A DNA stretch of 64,000 nucleotides from Phytohabitans maris (GTDB taxonomy: Bacteria; Actinomycetota; Actinomycetes; Mycobacteriales; Micromonosporaceae). The position numbers and the translations under genes were made by a program. Location of the stretch: NCBI RefSeq assembly GCF_031085175.1, contig NZ_JAVHUY010000017.1, positions 62,001-126,000 on the forward strand, read 5' to 3'. A model generated the notes under the pieces. That model had not been told where the DNA came from. It ran no database searches and was given only the letters and a program-made list of their open reading frames with translations. Each line of letters opens with the position of its first letter. Position 1 is the first letter of the stretch. Shown one piece after another: positions 1 to 7,955 of the stretch.

Positions 1-11
1 GCTACGCGATG

Positions 12-989
12 TCACCTTGATGTAGCCGTGACCGGGTGAACAACCCGGCGGTAACTCACGTCCGTGGACCAACGGGCAAAGCCCAGCCGGCTGTAGAGCG
101 CCACCGCCCGTACGTTCGACTCGTCGACGTAGAGCATCGCCTGATCCAGTCCCCGCCCGCGCAGGTACCGCAGGCCGGCCACGGTCAGCGCGGAGCCGAG
201 GCCGGTGCCGTTGGCGTCCGGGTCGACGCCGAGCACGTACACCTCGCCGATCGGCTCGTGCTGATGCTCGTGGTGGTGCCCCAGGTCACCGTGCACCTTC
301 GTCCAGTGGAAGCCGAGCAGCCGCCTGTCCCGCGCGTCCACCGCGAGCAGGAAGCCGTCCGGGTCGAACCACGGCTCCGCCATCCGCAGGTGCAGGTCGC
401 GCAGCGTCCAGCGGCCCTGGTCCGGGTGGTCGGCGAAGGCCCGGGCGTTGACCGCGACCCACGCCTCGTCGTCCACGCCGGGCCGGAACGGGCGCAGCGC
501 CACTCCCTCGGGCAGCCGCGGTTCGAGCAGCGGGGCGAAGAGCGAGCGGCGCATCTGCAGGAGCACGCGGGCGCGGGTGAAACCGAGGCCGAGCGCGAGC
601 GCGCCCGCCGACGGGTGGTCGCCGTGCGCCCAGAGGCGCAGGCGCCCGCGCGGGTCGGTCTGGTCGGTCACGTCCATCGCCGCCCGCACAAGGGCCCGCC
701 CGAGCCCGTGGCGGCGGTGCAGCGGATGCACCACCAGCTCAGCGGCCGCACCCTCGACCTCGTCGGTGGTGTCCAGGTGGGCATAGCCGGCGAGCGCGCC
801 GTCGTGGTCCCGCGCCAGCAGGTGTACGGCCGGAGCGTCACCGCCGTGGCGAAGGTGGAGCACTACGTGCTCGGAGAGGGGGTACGCCCCGTCGGTGTCG
901 CCGGCCGCCTGGGCGAGGGCGAGCACCTCCCGTACCTCTTCCCCCGTCAGTTGATCGGTCCGTGCGGCGACGGGATGAACGGAGGTCAC
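12..989 (-). CDS. mshD: Mycothiol synthase MshD
   Basis: Acetyl-CoA:Cys-GlcN-Ins acetyltransferase, the last step of mycothiol synthesis, cytoplasmic. The 325-aa product has two tandem GNAT domains (about residues 10-150 and 160-320). The C-terminal one carries GEVYVLGVDP (about 248), the acetyl-CoA loop GTGLGSALT (about 261) and LYSRLGF (about 301), all typical of MshD. The GTG at 989 is chosen because GGTGAG lies just upstream and the protein then begins where homologues do; an open frame continues further upstream but looks non-coding. It lies 20 nt after the deacetylase gene and probably shares its transcript. glnR is the next gene upstream, as in M. tuberculosis glnR-mshD (Rv0818-Rv0819, recalled). 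Family assignment is confident. Confidence 0.93.
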   Translation of the reverse strand: MTSVHPVAARTDQLTGEEVREVLALAQAAGDTDGAYPLSEHVVLHLRHGGDAPAVHLLARDHDGALAGYAHLDTTDEVEGAAAELVVHPLHRRHGLGRALVRAAMDVTDQTDPRGRLRLWAHGDHPSAGALALGLGFTRARVLLQMRRSLFAPLLEPRLPEGVALRPFRPGVDDEAWVAVNARAFADHPDQGRWTLRDLHLRMAEPWFDPDGFLLAVDARDRRLLGFHWTKVHGDLGHHHEHQHEPIGEVYVLGVDPDANGTGLGSALTVAGLRYLRGRGLDQAMLYVDESNVRAVALYSRLGFARWSTDVSYRRVVHPVTATSR

Positions 990-1009
990 CAGCTCACCGT
1001 ATATCTGGA

Positions 1010-1972
1010 TCAGATCTGCCCTGGCTTGAGTGGCCACTCGCGGCCGTGCATGCGGGGCGGGTCGATGCCGGGCGGGAGCGCGCAGAGCTGGAAGCGGCGA
1101 CCCAGGTTGGGCAGGATCGAGCGGAGCGCCGCGAGCGTGCCGCGACGGTCGCCGCCGGCGTCGTGCAGCAGGATGATCGCGCCGCGGGTGGTGCCGGAGT
1201 TGACCGTGCTGGCGATGCTCCCCGCGCCGGGCTTGCGCCAGTCCTGCGGGTCCACGGTCCAGTGCAGCGGCGTCATGCCGAGCTCGCGGGAGACCGCCAC
1301 CACGGACGCGGTCCACGCGCCGCCCGGCTGCCGGTAGTACGACACCCGGGCGCCCGGGGCGGCCTTGCGGATCGCGTCGTTCGTGCGTACGAGGTCGGCC
1401 CGGATGCTGGCCCGGGAGCGCGCGCCCAGCCCCACGTCGTGCTCCCAGGAGTGGTTGCAGAGCGTGTGCCCCTCGCCGACGATCCGCCGTACCAGCGCGG
1501 GGAACGCCTTCACGTTGACGCCGACCAGGCAGAACGTCGCCTTCACGCCGTACCGCCGCAGCAGCGCGAGCGCCTGCGGGGTCTGCGAGGGGTCGGGGCC
1601 GTCGTCGAAGGTGAGCGCCACCTCGGGCGTACCCGTGGTGAGGCGGCTGCCGAACGGTCCACCCCGCTCGGCGGGCAGGGGCGGGCGGCCCGGGCCGGTG
1701 AACGGCTGTACGGCCATCGGAGGCGGTGGCGGCGCGTCCGGCGGTCGGGGCGCGGCCGCCACGTGCTGCGGCGCTCCGGCGGCCGGCTCGGCGGTCGGCT
1801 CGGCCCGCGGCTTTGCGGTGTCGCTGCCCAGGCGGTGCCCGATCAGGTAGGCGCTGGCCACGATCGCGGCGATCACACCGGCGACGATGACCACGGTACG
1901 CACGTTGGACAGTGCGGCACCGGTGCGCTCGCCGGCCTCGGCGGTCTCGTTTGCCTCCTGGATAACAGGCAC
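1010..1972 (-). CDS. Membrane-anchored polysaccharide deacetylase (NodB/CE4)
   Basis: Predicted metal-dependent deacetylase of an N-acetylated cell-surface glycan. The 320-aa product has a hydrophobic anchor at about residues 24-45, a Pro/Ala-rich linker to about 110, and a NodB domain with the CE4 motifs TFDDGP (121-126), HSWEH (174-178, the His-x3-His zinc ligands), RQPGG, DPQDW and LLHD. The catalytic domain should therefore face the cell exterior. The GTG at 1972 is chosen because TATCCT ends exactly 6 nt before it (leaderless pattern); a longer frame to 2047 would run into the glnR terminator. The substrate (peptidoglycan or other GlcNAc polymer) cannot be told from sequence. It is followed 20 nt later by mshD. 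Confidence 0.87.
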   Translation of the reverse strand: MPVIQEANETAEAGERTGAALSNVRTVVIVAGVIAAIVASAYLIGHRLGSDTAKPRAEPTAEPAAGAPQHVAAAPRPPDAPPPPPMAVQPFTGPGRPPLPAERGGPFGSRLTTGTPEVALTFDDGPDPSQTPQALALLRRYGVKATFCLVGVNVKAFPALVRRIVGEGHTLCNHSWEHDVGLGARSRASIRADLVRTNDAIRKAAPGARVSYYRQPGGAWTASVVAVSRELGMTPLHWTVDPQDWRKPGAGSIASTVNSGTTRGAIILLHDAGGDRRGTLAALRSILPNLGRRFQLCALPPGIDPPRMHGREWPLKPGQI

Positions 1973-1978
1973 GGCCTG

Positions 1979-1984
1979 AGGATA
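1979..1984 (-). promoter_or_regulatory. -10 box of the deacetylase-mshD unit
   Basis: On the minus strand TATCCT is followed by 6 nt and then the GTG at 1972, so transcription would start on the start codon. No good -35 is visible. The box lies downstream of the glnR terminator, which supports a separate transcript. Confidence 0.5.
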
Positions 1985-2037
1985 AAACTCACGTAAGACC
2001 CTTAAGGTCAAAATCACCCAAGTACCGCGCACAAGAC

Positions 2038-2071
2038 GAAGCGCCACCCAGCCTCAGCCGGATGGCGCTTC
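2038..2071 (-). terminator. Intrinsic terminator after glnR
   Basis: A perfect 9-bp inverted repeat (GAAGCGCCA / TGGCGCTTC) whose 16-nt interior can pair further with mismatches. It begins 16 nt past the glnR stop on the minus strand and is followed by GTCTTG, a weak U-tract. It separates glnR from the deacetylase-mshD unit. Confidence 0.6.
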
Positions 2072-2086
2072 GGGGCAGCTAGCGGA

Positions 2087-2800
2087 TCAGACGGGCAGCG
2101 GGGCCGGCTCGCTGTCGGGCAGCGGGCGGCTCGGCGGCACCACGAACTTGTAACCGACCTGGCGGACGGTGCCGATCATCGACTCGTACTCCGAGCCGAG
2201 CTTGGCCCGCAGGCGCCGGACGTGCACGTCGACCGTGCGGGTGCCGCCGAAGTAGTCGTAGCCCCAGACCTCGCGCAGCAGCTGGTCGCGGGTGAACACC
2301 CGGCCGGGGTGCTGGGCCAGGAACTTCAGCAGCTCGAACTCCTTGTAGGTCAGGTCGAGCGGGCGGCCCTTGAGCTTGGCCGCGTAGGTGTCCGGGTCGA
2401 TGCTCAGCTCGCCGGCCCGGATCAGGCCGCCGGCGCCGGAGGTGGCGTTGGTGAGCCGGCCGACCGCGAGGCGGAGGCGGGCCTCGACCTCGGCGGGACC
2501 GGCGCTGGCCAGGATCACGTCGTCGACGCCCCAGTCGGCGTTGAGCGCGATCAGGCCGGCCTCGGTGACCACCGCGACCAGCGGCACGCCCAGCCCGGTG
2601 GCGTGGAGCATGCGGCAGGTGGCGCGGGCCTCGGCCAGCTCCGAGCGGGCATCGACCATGACCGCGTCGGGGCTCGGGCCGGAGACGAGCGTGCGCACGT
2701 CGCGGGGGGCGGTGCGCACCGAGTGCGGGAGCAGGTCGAGCGCGGGGAGCACCGCGGACGGCTCACCGGCGCGGGCTGTCACCAGCAACAGGATTTCCAC
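2087..2800 (-). CDS. glnR: Global nitrogen regulator GlnR
   Basis: Atypical (orphan) OmpR/PhoB-family response regulator that controls nitrogen assimilation genes in actinobacteria; cytoplasmic DNA-binding dimer. 237 aa: a receiver-like domain (about 1-115; [20 protein letters not shown] is characteristic of GlnR) and a winged-helix domain (about 125-225) with [20 protein letters not shown] and [15 protein letters not shown], which match Streptomyces GlnR closely. The usual acidic pocket of a phosphorylated receiver is not clearly present, as known for the family. GTG start at 2800 with GGAGG 5-6 nt upstream. Its own terminator follows. Divergent from the membrane protein gene at 3059. Confident. 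Confidence 0.93.
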   Translation of the reverse strand: MEILLLVTARAGEPSAVLPALDLLPHSVRTAPRDVRTLVSGPSPDAVMVDARSELAEARATCRMLHATGLGVPLVAVVTEAGLIALNADWGVDDVILASAGPAEVEARLRLAVGRLTNATSGAGGLIRAGELSIDPDTYAAKLKGRPLDLTYKEFELLKFLAQHPGRVFTRDQLLREVWGYDYFGGTRTVDVHVRRLRAKLGSEYESMIGTVRQVGYKFVVPPSRPLPDSEPAPLPV

Positions 2801-3058
2801 TCTGACCTCCGTCCTCGCGGCGCTTGGGCCGCGCGGTGACCGGCGGCAATCCGGATGACCGGCTTACCGTTGTGACTCTGCGTCGGTCCCGGCGTCGCTG
2901 ACGGGCGGGTGCTGTTGACTTCGGAAGAGCTTAACCGATGGTCAGTCGGAAACGCTCCCGTGCCCACCCGTTCATCTGTGTCATCGACCATAAAATCGAC
3001 GATTTCGATCGAGTTCCACTCTCCGGGCGGGGTGGCGGGGCGGCCTAGTATCGGTGGC

Positions 3059-3967
3059 GTGTTCCCGTCCGCTTCCGAGACCGCCCCGCGCGCCGCCGCC
3101 ACGGCCGACGACGAGGACGAGCTCGAAGAGGTCGAGGTCGTCCCGGTCCGCCCCGTGCTCTCGATCGCCATCGCCGGCTTCGCGGCGCTGCTCGCGATCG
3201 GGCTGGTCTTCGGCGCGCAGACGGCCGGCCCGGGGAGCGCACGGATTCCGTACGCGATAGTGATCTTCGGGGTGCAGCTCCTCTTCGTCCTCGCCTGGAC
3301 GATGGCCGTCCGGCCGCCCGCGCTGGCGGCCGTGGCCGGTGTCTGCGTGGCCGCGGCGCTGCTCGCCGACGTGACCGCGGTCTGGCCGCGGAGCGCGACG
3401 ATCGTCCCCCTGCTGTACGTGTCGGTCGGCGCCTTCGCGGTCGCCGTGCTGAGCCAGCTGATCCGCCCACCGGACCGCGCCCGGGCCAAGGACTCGCTCG
3501 GCTCGACGCTGCTCATCGTGGTCGGCGTGGTGTCGTTCGCGTCGCTGATCGTGCTCGGCCGCGAGCCGCTCGGCACCCAGACGATCTTCGTCTGCCTTAC
3601 CGCCACCGGCGTATCCCTGATCGTGGCCCGGCTGACCGACGCGGTGCTCGCCTGGCCGCGGCTCGCGCCGCAGGTGCCCCGCGGCGCCGCGGGCGTGGTC
3701 TTCGGGGCGATGGGCGGCACGCTCACCGCGGCGGTCATCGGCAGCTACGTGGTCGGCTTCACGCCCACCAGCGCCGCCATCGCCGGCCTGGTCGCGGCCG
3801 GCCTGGGCGCGCTCGCCGACCTCGCCGTGGGCTATGCCGAGGCCGGGCGCCAGATGGCCGGCGAGCCGCCGACCCTGTGGATCGCCCGGCACATGCAGGG
3901 GCCGCTCGGCGGGTTCGCGCTCGCCGCACCGGCCGCTTACACCATGTGCGTCCTGTTCCTGACCTGA
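3059..3967 (+). CDS. Integral membrane protein of unknown function
   Basis: 302-aa protein with an acidic N-terminal segment (an Asp/Glu-rich run around residues 19-28) followed by about nine hydrophobic segments from residue 32 to the C-terminus. The last third is Gly/Ala-rich with two strongly hydrophobic helices around GVVFGAMGGTLTAAVIGSYV. I recognise no enzymatic motif and assign no function. The GTG at 3059 is chosen because TAGTAT lies 7 nt upstream (near-leaderless) and because the upstream frame reads as non-coding. It is divergent from glnR across about 260 bp and is followed 41 nt later by a lipid-binding-type membrane protein gene, which may be a separate unit. Confidence 0.75.
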   Translation: MFPSASETAPRAAATADDEDELEEVEVVPVRPVLSIAIAGFAALLAIGLVFGAQTAGPGSARIPYAIVIFGVQLLFVLAWTMAVRPPALAAVAGVCVAAALLADVTAVWPRSATIVPLLYVSVGAFAVAVLSQLIRPPDRARAKDSLGSTLLIVVGVVSFASLIVLGREPLGTQTIFVCLTATGVSLIVARLTDAVLAWPRLAPQVPRGAAGVVFGAMGGTLTAAVIGSYVVGFTPTSAAIAGLVAAGLGALADLAVGYAEAGRQMAGEPPTLWIARHMQGPLGGFALAAPAAYTMCVLFLT

Positions 3968-4008
3968 ACGACGACTCGCGAGCTGGAGAGCGGGGTATAA
4001 GGGCCGCC

Positions 4009-4803
4009 GTGACGACGTACACGCATGAATATGAAGCGGCACCCCCGCGCCGCCGGCGCCGTTGGGGGCGGCGGCTCCTGATCGTCTTCATCGTCCTGCT
4101 GGTGATCCTCGGCGGGCTCCTCGTCGTCGCCGACCGGGTGGCCGCGAGCGTGGCCGAGCGCACGATCAGCGACGAGATCGCCAAGGAGCTCGTCGCGCAG
4201 GACATCAAGTCCTCCCCGCCGGAGGTCTCCGTAGGCGGCTTCCCGTTTCTGACCCAGGTCCTCTCCGGCGAGTACCAGTCGATCAAGATCAGCCTCCGCG
4301 ACCTGGAGGGCAACGTCGAGGGCGACGGCGTGCGCGTGCCCCGGCTCGACGTGGACGCCCGCGACGTCTCCGCGCCGCTCGACACGCTCCGCAGCGGCCA
4401 GGGCGAGGTCGTGGCGCAGACCCTCGACGGCACGGCCACCATCTCGTACGCGAGCGTCGTCGACCTGATGGACCAGCCCGGCCTGCGCCTCTCCGAGCGC
4501 GACGGCAAGCTCGTCGTCGACGCCCAACTCGACGTGGCGGGCCAGCGGGTCGACCTCAGCGGCACGGCCGACCTCAGCATCGCCAACGGGAGGGTGCAGA
4601 TCCGCGTCCGCGACCTGCAGGCCGAAGGGGTGTCCCAGCTGCCCGGCGTCCAGGCGCTCGTCAACCAGTTCGCCCGGCAGATCTCGATCAGCATCGCGCT
4701 GCCCGAGCTTCCGTTCAAGCTGGACGTTCGCGGTGTCCAGGCGCGGCCGGACGGGCTCGCCGTGGATGCGCAGGCCCTCGACGTCGCGCTCAACCAGTGG
4801 TAG
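4009..4803 (+). CDS. DUF2993 / LmeA-type lipid-binding membrane protein
   Basis: 264-aa protein: a basic N-terminus (RRRRRWGRR), one transmembrane anchor (about 22-42), then an extracytoplasmic domain of the DUF2993 family. Mycobacterial LmeA of this family binds phospholipid and affects mannan/lipomannan elongation; the exact role here is inference. Family features visible are the ADRVAASVAERTISDEIAKEL start of the domain, the GGFPFLTQVLSGEYQSI segment, and a C-terminal NLQ-like tail ending in DALNQW-type residues. The GTG at 4009 follows TATAAG by 7 nt. It is followed by a 67-nt gap and then the cysteine leader peptide, which belongs to the next transcription unit. Confidence 0.82.
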   Translation: MTTYTHEYEAAPPRRRRRWGRRLLIVFIVLLVILGGLLVVADRVAASVAERTISDEIAKELVAQDIKSSPPEVSVGGFPFLTQVLSGEYQSIKISLRDLEGNVEGDGVRVPRLDVDARDVSAPLDTLRSGQGEVVAQTLDGTATISYASVVDLMDQPGLRLSERDGKLVVDAQLDVAGQRVDLSGTADLSIANGRVQIRVRDLQAEGVSQLPGVQALVNQFARQISISIALPELPFKLDVRGVQARPDGLAVDAQALDVALNQW

Positions 4804-4832
4804 CCGTTCCGTCCCGGATGGTGAGTCGGCCC

Positions 4833-4862
4833 TGTCACGATCAGAAGAACGGCTGGTAAGCT
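4833..4862 (+). promoter_or_regulatory. Promoter of the Cys leader peptide
   Basis: TGTCAC (4833-4838), an 18-nt spacer, then TAAGCT (4857-4862). The predicted transcription start is about 4869, only 2 nt before the leader ATG at 4871, so the leader would be translated from an essentially leaderless mRNA. Confidence 0.5.
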
Positions 4863-4870
4863 GCCTGCTC

Positions 4871-4948
4871 ATGGGGACGCTCCTCACCAAACGGCGCGCG
4901 GTCGACCTGTGCCGCGTGGCCACGTGCCTGTGTCGCCCCGTCATCTGA
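4871..4948 (+). CDS. Cysteine-rich leader peptide (attenuator uORF)
   Basis: 25-codon ORF upstream of the sulfurtransferase gene. It begins MGTLLTKRRAVDLCR and ends in CLCRPVI. Three Cys codons lie within eight codons near the end (positions 14, 19 and 21). This RRxVDLCR pattern is the one annotated as 'putative leader peptide' before sulfur genes in many actinobacteria, and Cys-codon leaderless uORFs are known cysteine-responsive attenuators in mycobacteria. Its last codons and stop form the 5' arm and loop of a hairpin (4936-4956). The likely role is to report Cys-tRNA supply: ribosome stalling at the Cys codons would keep the hairpin from forming and let transcription continue into the sulfurtransferase-sseC genes. 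The mechanism here is inference; the peptide call is strong. Confidence 0.82.
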   Translation: MGTLLTKRRAVDLCRVATCLCRPVI

Positions 4949-4964
4949 CGGCGGGGCCGGTTTT
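4936..4964 (+). promoter_or_regulatory. Attenuator hairpin overlapping the leader stop
   Basis: CCCCGTC (4936-4942), a 7-nt loop and GGCGGGG (4950-4956) form a 7-bp stem with one G-U pair, followed by CCGGTTTT. The leader stop codon lies in the loop, so a ribosome finishing or stalling on the leader must affect the stem. The U-tract is short (four T), so Rho-dependent action is an alternative. Confidence 0.5.
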
Positions 4965-5108
4965 GCGTACCCTCTGATCCATTACGCCCGGCAGTGGCGC
5001 CGTCGCACGTACCCGTGATCCGTCCAAACCCATGGGTCGCGCGCTACGGCGAAAGTCTTGAGCGCCTGCGCGCCGACCTCGAATCAATCCTCACAAGGAG
5101 TTCATTCG

Positions 5109-5957
5109 ATGAGTCGCGACACTGCACTCGTATCAGCCGACTGGGCCGAAAAGAACCTGGACGCCCCGGGCGTCGTCTTCGTGGAGGTCGACGAAGACAC
5201 CACGGCGTATGACGCGGGCCACATCCCGGGCGCCATCAAGCTCGACTGGAAGACCGACCTGCAGGACCCGGTGCGCCGGGACTTCGTCAACAAGCAGCAG
5301 TTCGAGGCGCTCCTGTCCGAGCGTGGCATCGGCAACGACGACACCGTGATCCTGTACGGCGGCAACAACAACTGGTTCGCCGCCTACGCGTACTGGTACT
5401 TCAAGCTCTACGGCCACCGCGACGTCAAGCTGCTCGACGGCGGCCGCAAGAAGTGGGAGCTCGACGCCCGTACGCTCACCAAGGACCCGGTGACCCGCCC
5501 CGCCACCCAGTACGTGGCGCAGGAGCCCGACCTGACCATCCGCGCGTTCCGCGACGAGGCTGTCGCCGCGATCGGCACCAAGAACCTGGTCGACGTCCGC
5601 TCGCCCGACGAGTTCGCCGGCCGCCTCCTCGCCCCCGCCCACCTGCCGCAGGAGCAGGCGCAGCGGGCCGGCCACATCCCCACCGCGGTCAACGTGCCGT
5701 GGAGCAAGGCGGCCAACGAGGACGGCACCTTCAAGTCCGACGACGACCTGCGCCAGATCTACGGCGACGCCGGGCTCGACGACAGCAAGGCCACGATCGC
5801 GTACTGCCGGATCGGCGAGCGCTCCTCGCACACCTGGTTCGTGCTGAAGGAGCTGCTCGGACACCAGGACGTCAAGAACTACGACGGTTCGTGGACCGAG
5901 TACGGCTCGCTGGTCGGCGTGCCGGTGGTGCTCGGCGACGAGCCGGGGAAGGCGTGA
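5109..5957 (+). CDS. Thiosulfate sulfurtransferase (two-domain rhodanese, CysA2/SseA type)
   Basis: Transfers sulfane sulfur from thiosulfate to a thiophilic acceptor; cytoplasmic. The 282-aa product has two rhodanese domains: an N-terminal inactive one (about 1-140) and a C-terminal one (about 155-280) with the catalytic loop CRIGERSSHTW, Cys at about 234. Long stretches such as VFVEVDEDT, DTVILYGGNNNWFAAYAYW and VKNYDGSWTEYGSLVG match M. tuberculosis CysA2/CysA3 closely. ATG at 5109 has AAGGAG 8 nt upstream. It is preceded by a Cys leader peptide and attenuator and followed after 2 nt by sseC, so expression probably responds to cysteine supply. Confidence 0.93.
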   Translation: MSRDTALVSADWAEKNLDAPGVVFVEVDEDTTAYDAGHIPGAIKLDWKTDLQDPVRRDFVNKQQFEALLSERGIGNDDTVILYGGNNNWFAAYAYWYFKLYGHRDVKLLDGGRKKWELDARTLTKDPVTRPATQYVAQEPDLTIRAFRDEAVAAIGTKNLVDVRSPDEFAGRLLAPAHLPQEQAQRAGHIPTAVNVPWSKAANEDGTFKSDDDLRQIYGDAGLDDSKATIAYCRIGERSSHTWFVLKELLGHQDVKNYDGSWTEYGSLVGVPVVLGDEPGKA

Positions 5958-5959
5958 CC

Positions 5960-6292
5960 ATGACTGCCGTGACCTCCGCCAACACCGCTGCGGGCTGCGC
6001 CGCGCCGGACCAGTCGGCTCCCATCCCGGCCAGCGTCGACCTGGAGAAGGAGACCGTGATCACGGGTACCGTCGTGGCCGACTCGGGCGAGGCGGTGGCC
6101 GGGGCGTACGTGCGGCTGCTCGACTCGACCGGCGAGTTCACCGCCGAGGTCGTCACCTCCCCGGAGGGCCTGTTCCGCTTCTTCGCGGCGCCCGGCACCT
6201 GGACGCTGCGCGCCCTGTCCCGCCACGGCAACGGCGACGCCACCGTGACCGCCAGCCAGGGCATCAACCAGGTCGGCGTCACCGTCGCCTGA
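5960..6292 (+). CDS. sseC: SseC-like DUF1416 protein
   Basis: 110-aa protein of the DUF1416 family. It is found next to thiosulfate sulfurtransferase in actinobacteria (cysA2-sseC2 and cysA3-sseC1 in M. tuberculosis). After a variable N-terminus with one Cys (GCAAP, about residue 12) it forms a predicted beta-sandwich of the carboxypeptidase-regulatory type: KETVITGTVVADSG, AYVRLLDSTGEF, SPEGLFRFFAAPGTWTLRAL. The role in sulfur metabolism is inferred from partnership only. Start codon lies 2 nt after the sulfurtransferase stop, so the two are translationally linked. It is followed by a strong terminator. Confidence 0.87.
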   Translation: MTAVTSANTAAGCAAPDQSAPIPASVDLEKETVITGTVVADSGEAVAGAYVRLLDSTGEFTAEVVTSPEGLFRFFAAPGTWTLRALSRHGNGDATVTASQGINQVGVTVA

Positions 6293-6304
6293 CCGCGTCT
6301 CGAC

Positions 6305-6338
6305 GAAAGGCCGCCGGAGTCCGCTCCGGCGGCCTTTC
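6305..6338 (+). terminator. Strong intrinsic terminator after sseC
   Basis: Perfect 15-bp inverted repeat: GAAAGGCCGCCGGAG (6305-6319), loop TCCG, then the exact complement (6324-6338) ending in CCTTTC. It lies 13 nt after the sseC stop and closes the sulfur operon. The symmetric A/T flanks could let it work in both directions. Confidence 0.85.
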
Positions 6339-6434
6339 CGCGTTTGCGACGTTTCGGCGACATCCAGTTGACTTCGTCAATTTCGGGGCGTTGGCTGTGC
6401 TTCACGCGACACTGTGGGCCTGGGGAGGGATGCG

Positions 6435-6911
6435 GTGGTCAGCGGAGAGGTGCCGTTTGTCGTCTGCGTGTCGTCAGACGTGGCGGTGCGGGAGCGGGTG
6501 GTGCGGCGGCTGGATGACTGCGGAGCGGTGGTGCTCTGCGCCGACCTGTCCGAGCTGCGGGCGATGCTCTTTCCCGCGGTGGTCGCCGCGCCGGTGGCCG
6601 TGCCGGCCAACGGTCCGGTGCGCTTCGGCGAGCTTGTCGTCGACACCGCCGGCCACCTGGTCACCTGGCGGGAAAAGCCGCTGGCGCTGACCCGGCTCGA
6701 GCGTGAGCTGCTGGCTCGCCTGGCAAGCCCGCCCCTGGCCGTGTGGACGTACGAGCGGCTGTTCGACACGGTGTGGGGCGGCGCCTACCTGGGCGACACC
6801 TCGATCCTCCACTCCGCGGTGAAGCGGTTGCGCCGCAAGCTGCGCGCCGCGCCGGACGGCCCGTCGGTCGAGACGGTACGCGGCGTCGGCTACCGGCTGA
6901 CCCCCGTCTGA
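6435..6911 (+). CDS. OmpR-type winged-helix regulator without a full receiver
   Basis: 158-aa protein. The C-terminal half (about 65-155) is a Trans_reg_C winged helix: LTRLERELLARLASPP, then WGGAYLGDTSILHSAVKRLRRKL and ETVRGVGYRL. The N-terminal part (about 1-60, FVVCVSSDVAVRERVVRRLDD) looks like a shortened receiver with no phosphoacceptor Asp in the right place, so it probably acts without a kinase, somewhat like GlnR. The GTG at 6435 is preferred because GGGAGG lies 6 nt upstream; a GTG at 6414 is possible. It sits alone between the sseC terminator and a membrane-anchored protein gene. Targets are unknown. Confidence 0.78.
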   Translation: MVSGEVPFVVCVSSDVAVRERVVRRLDDCGAVVLCADLSELRAMLFPAVVAAPVAVPANGPVRFGELVVDTAGHLVTWREKPLALTRLERELLARLASPPLAVWTYERLFDTVWGGAYLGDTSILHSAVKRLRRKLRAAPDGPSVETVRGVGYRLTPV

Positions 6912-7030
6912 AAGCCACCAGGGCTCCGCGCCCGGGCCCGCGCAGCCCGCCGAAGCCCCAGGAGACAGGCCCAGGAGGCAGACCCAGGGTCGCGGGCCAT
7001 GGGCTGGCCGCCGCCTGGCACCATGACCGG

Positions 7031-7879
7031 GTGACCGGACCCGTCGCCGCGCCCCCGCGCACCCCGCCCAGCCGCCGCGGTCGATGGCTGGTGGCGGTCG
7101 CCGTGGCCTGGGCGGTGCTGCTCGGCGTCCTGGCGTACGTGTCGGTCCGAAACGACCCGCCGACCGTCCGCGACCAGCGCACCATCGGCGAGGCCAGGCC
7201 GCGGGTCGACCGCGCGGTGGGCGAGTTGGCCGTCGCCGCCGGCTCCGACGCGGTGCTCTCCATCTCCGGGTACGAGGTGACGGGCGGCTGCCGCATCACC
7301 CCGATGCGCTCGGGCGAGACGCTGGAGCGCGACGTCACCGCCTACACGAGCCAGACCGACGCGCCGGTCCTGCTCGACCGGATCGCCGACCGGCTGCCCC
7401 GCTCGTACCAGGCCGGCGTCCGCCACGGCCAGGAGCACGACACGCTGCGCGCGGACGCGGGCGAGTTCGTCTCGGTGCGCGGCGGGGTCACCGCGCCCGG
7501 CGTCGTGATCCTCACCGTCGGCACCGGCTGCCGCCCGCCCGCCCCGCTCGGCGTGGAGTTGCCGGCCCCCGGCGACGAGGACCGCCGGATCGCCGACCGC
7601 ATGCTGGTGGCCCTCGGCGGCACGCTCGACGGCGTCGCGGTGGCCGAGGCACCCTGCCCGTCCGGCGGCACGGTCCGTACGGTCGCCGCGTCCGGGTCCC
7701 GCTCCGGCTCCGGCAAGCCGCTCGGCGACGTGCTGGTGCCGGTCTTCGGCAGCGCGCAGGCCGGCCCACCCCTGGTCGACACCGTCGAGCGGTACGCCTA
7801 TCGCGGCGACGAGGCCATGGTCGCGGTCGACGCCGACAAGGACGGCACCCTCGACGCCCGGCTCACCACGCCCTGCTGA
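7031..7879 (+). CDS. Membrane-anchored extracytoplasmic protein, function unknown
   Basis: 282-aa protein with a Pro/Arg-rich cytoplasmic N-terminus, one transmembrane segment (about 18-38, WLVAVAVAWAVLLGVLAYV) and a soluble outer domain. The domain has three Cys (GGCRI, GTGCR and PCPSG regions) plus a C-terminal Cys as the last residue, which suggests disulfides. It ends with an Asp-rich DADKDGTLDARL segment that resembles a single calcium-binding loop. I recognise no family. GTG at 7031 follows CACCAT by exactly 6 nt, consistent with leaderless expression. It converges with the asparaginase gene across 76 nt. Confidence 0.72.
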   Translation: MTGPVAAPPRTPPSRRGRWLVAVAVAWAVLLGVLAYVSVRNDPPTVRDQRTIGEARPRVDRAVGELAVAAGSDAVLSISGYEVTGGCRITPMRSGETLERDVTAYTSQTDAPVLLDRIADRLPRSYQAGVRHGQEHDTLRADAGEFVSVRGGVTAPGVVILTVGTGCRPPAPLGVELPAPGDEDRRIADRMLVALGGTLDGVAVAEAPCPSGGTVRTVAASGSRSGSGKPLGDVLVPVFGSAQAGPPLVDTVERYAYRGDEAMVAVDADKDGTLDARLTTPC

Positions 7880-7955
7880 GCACGCGGGGCGAACGCGAAG
7901 CCGCGAGCATCGACCTTCGCCCGGCCCGGAGCAGGCGCCGCGCCGGGCAGGCCCC

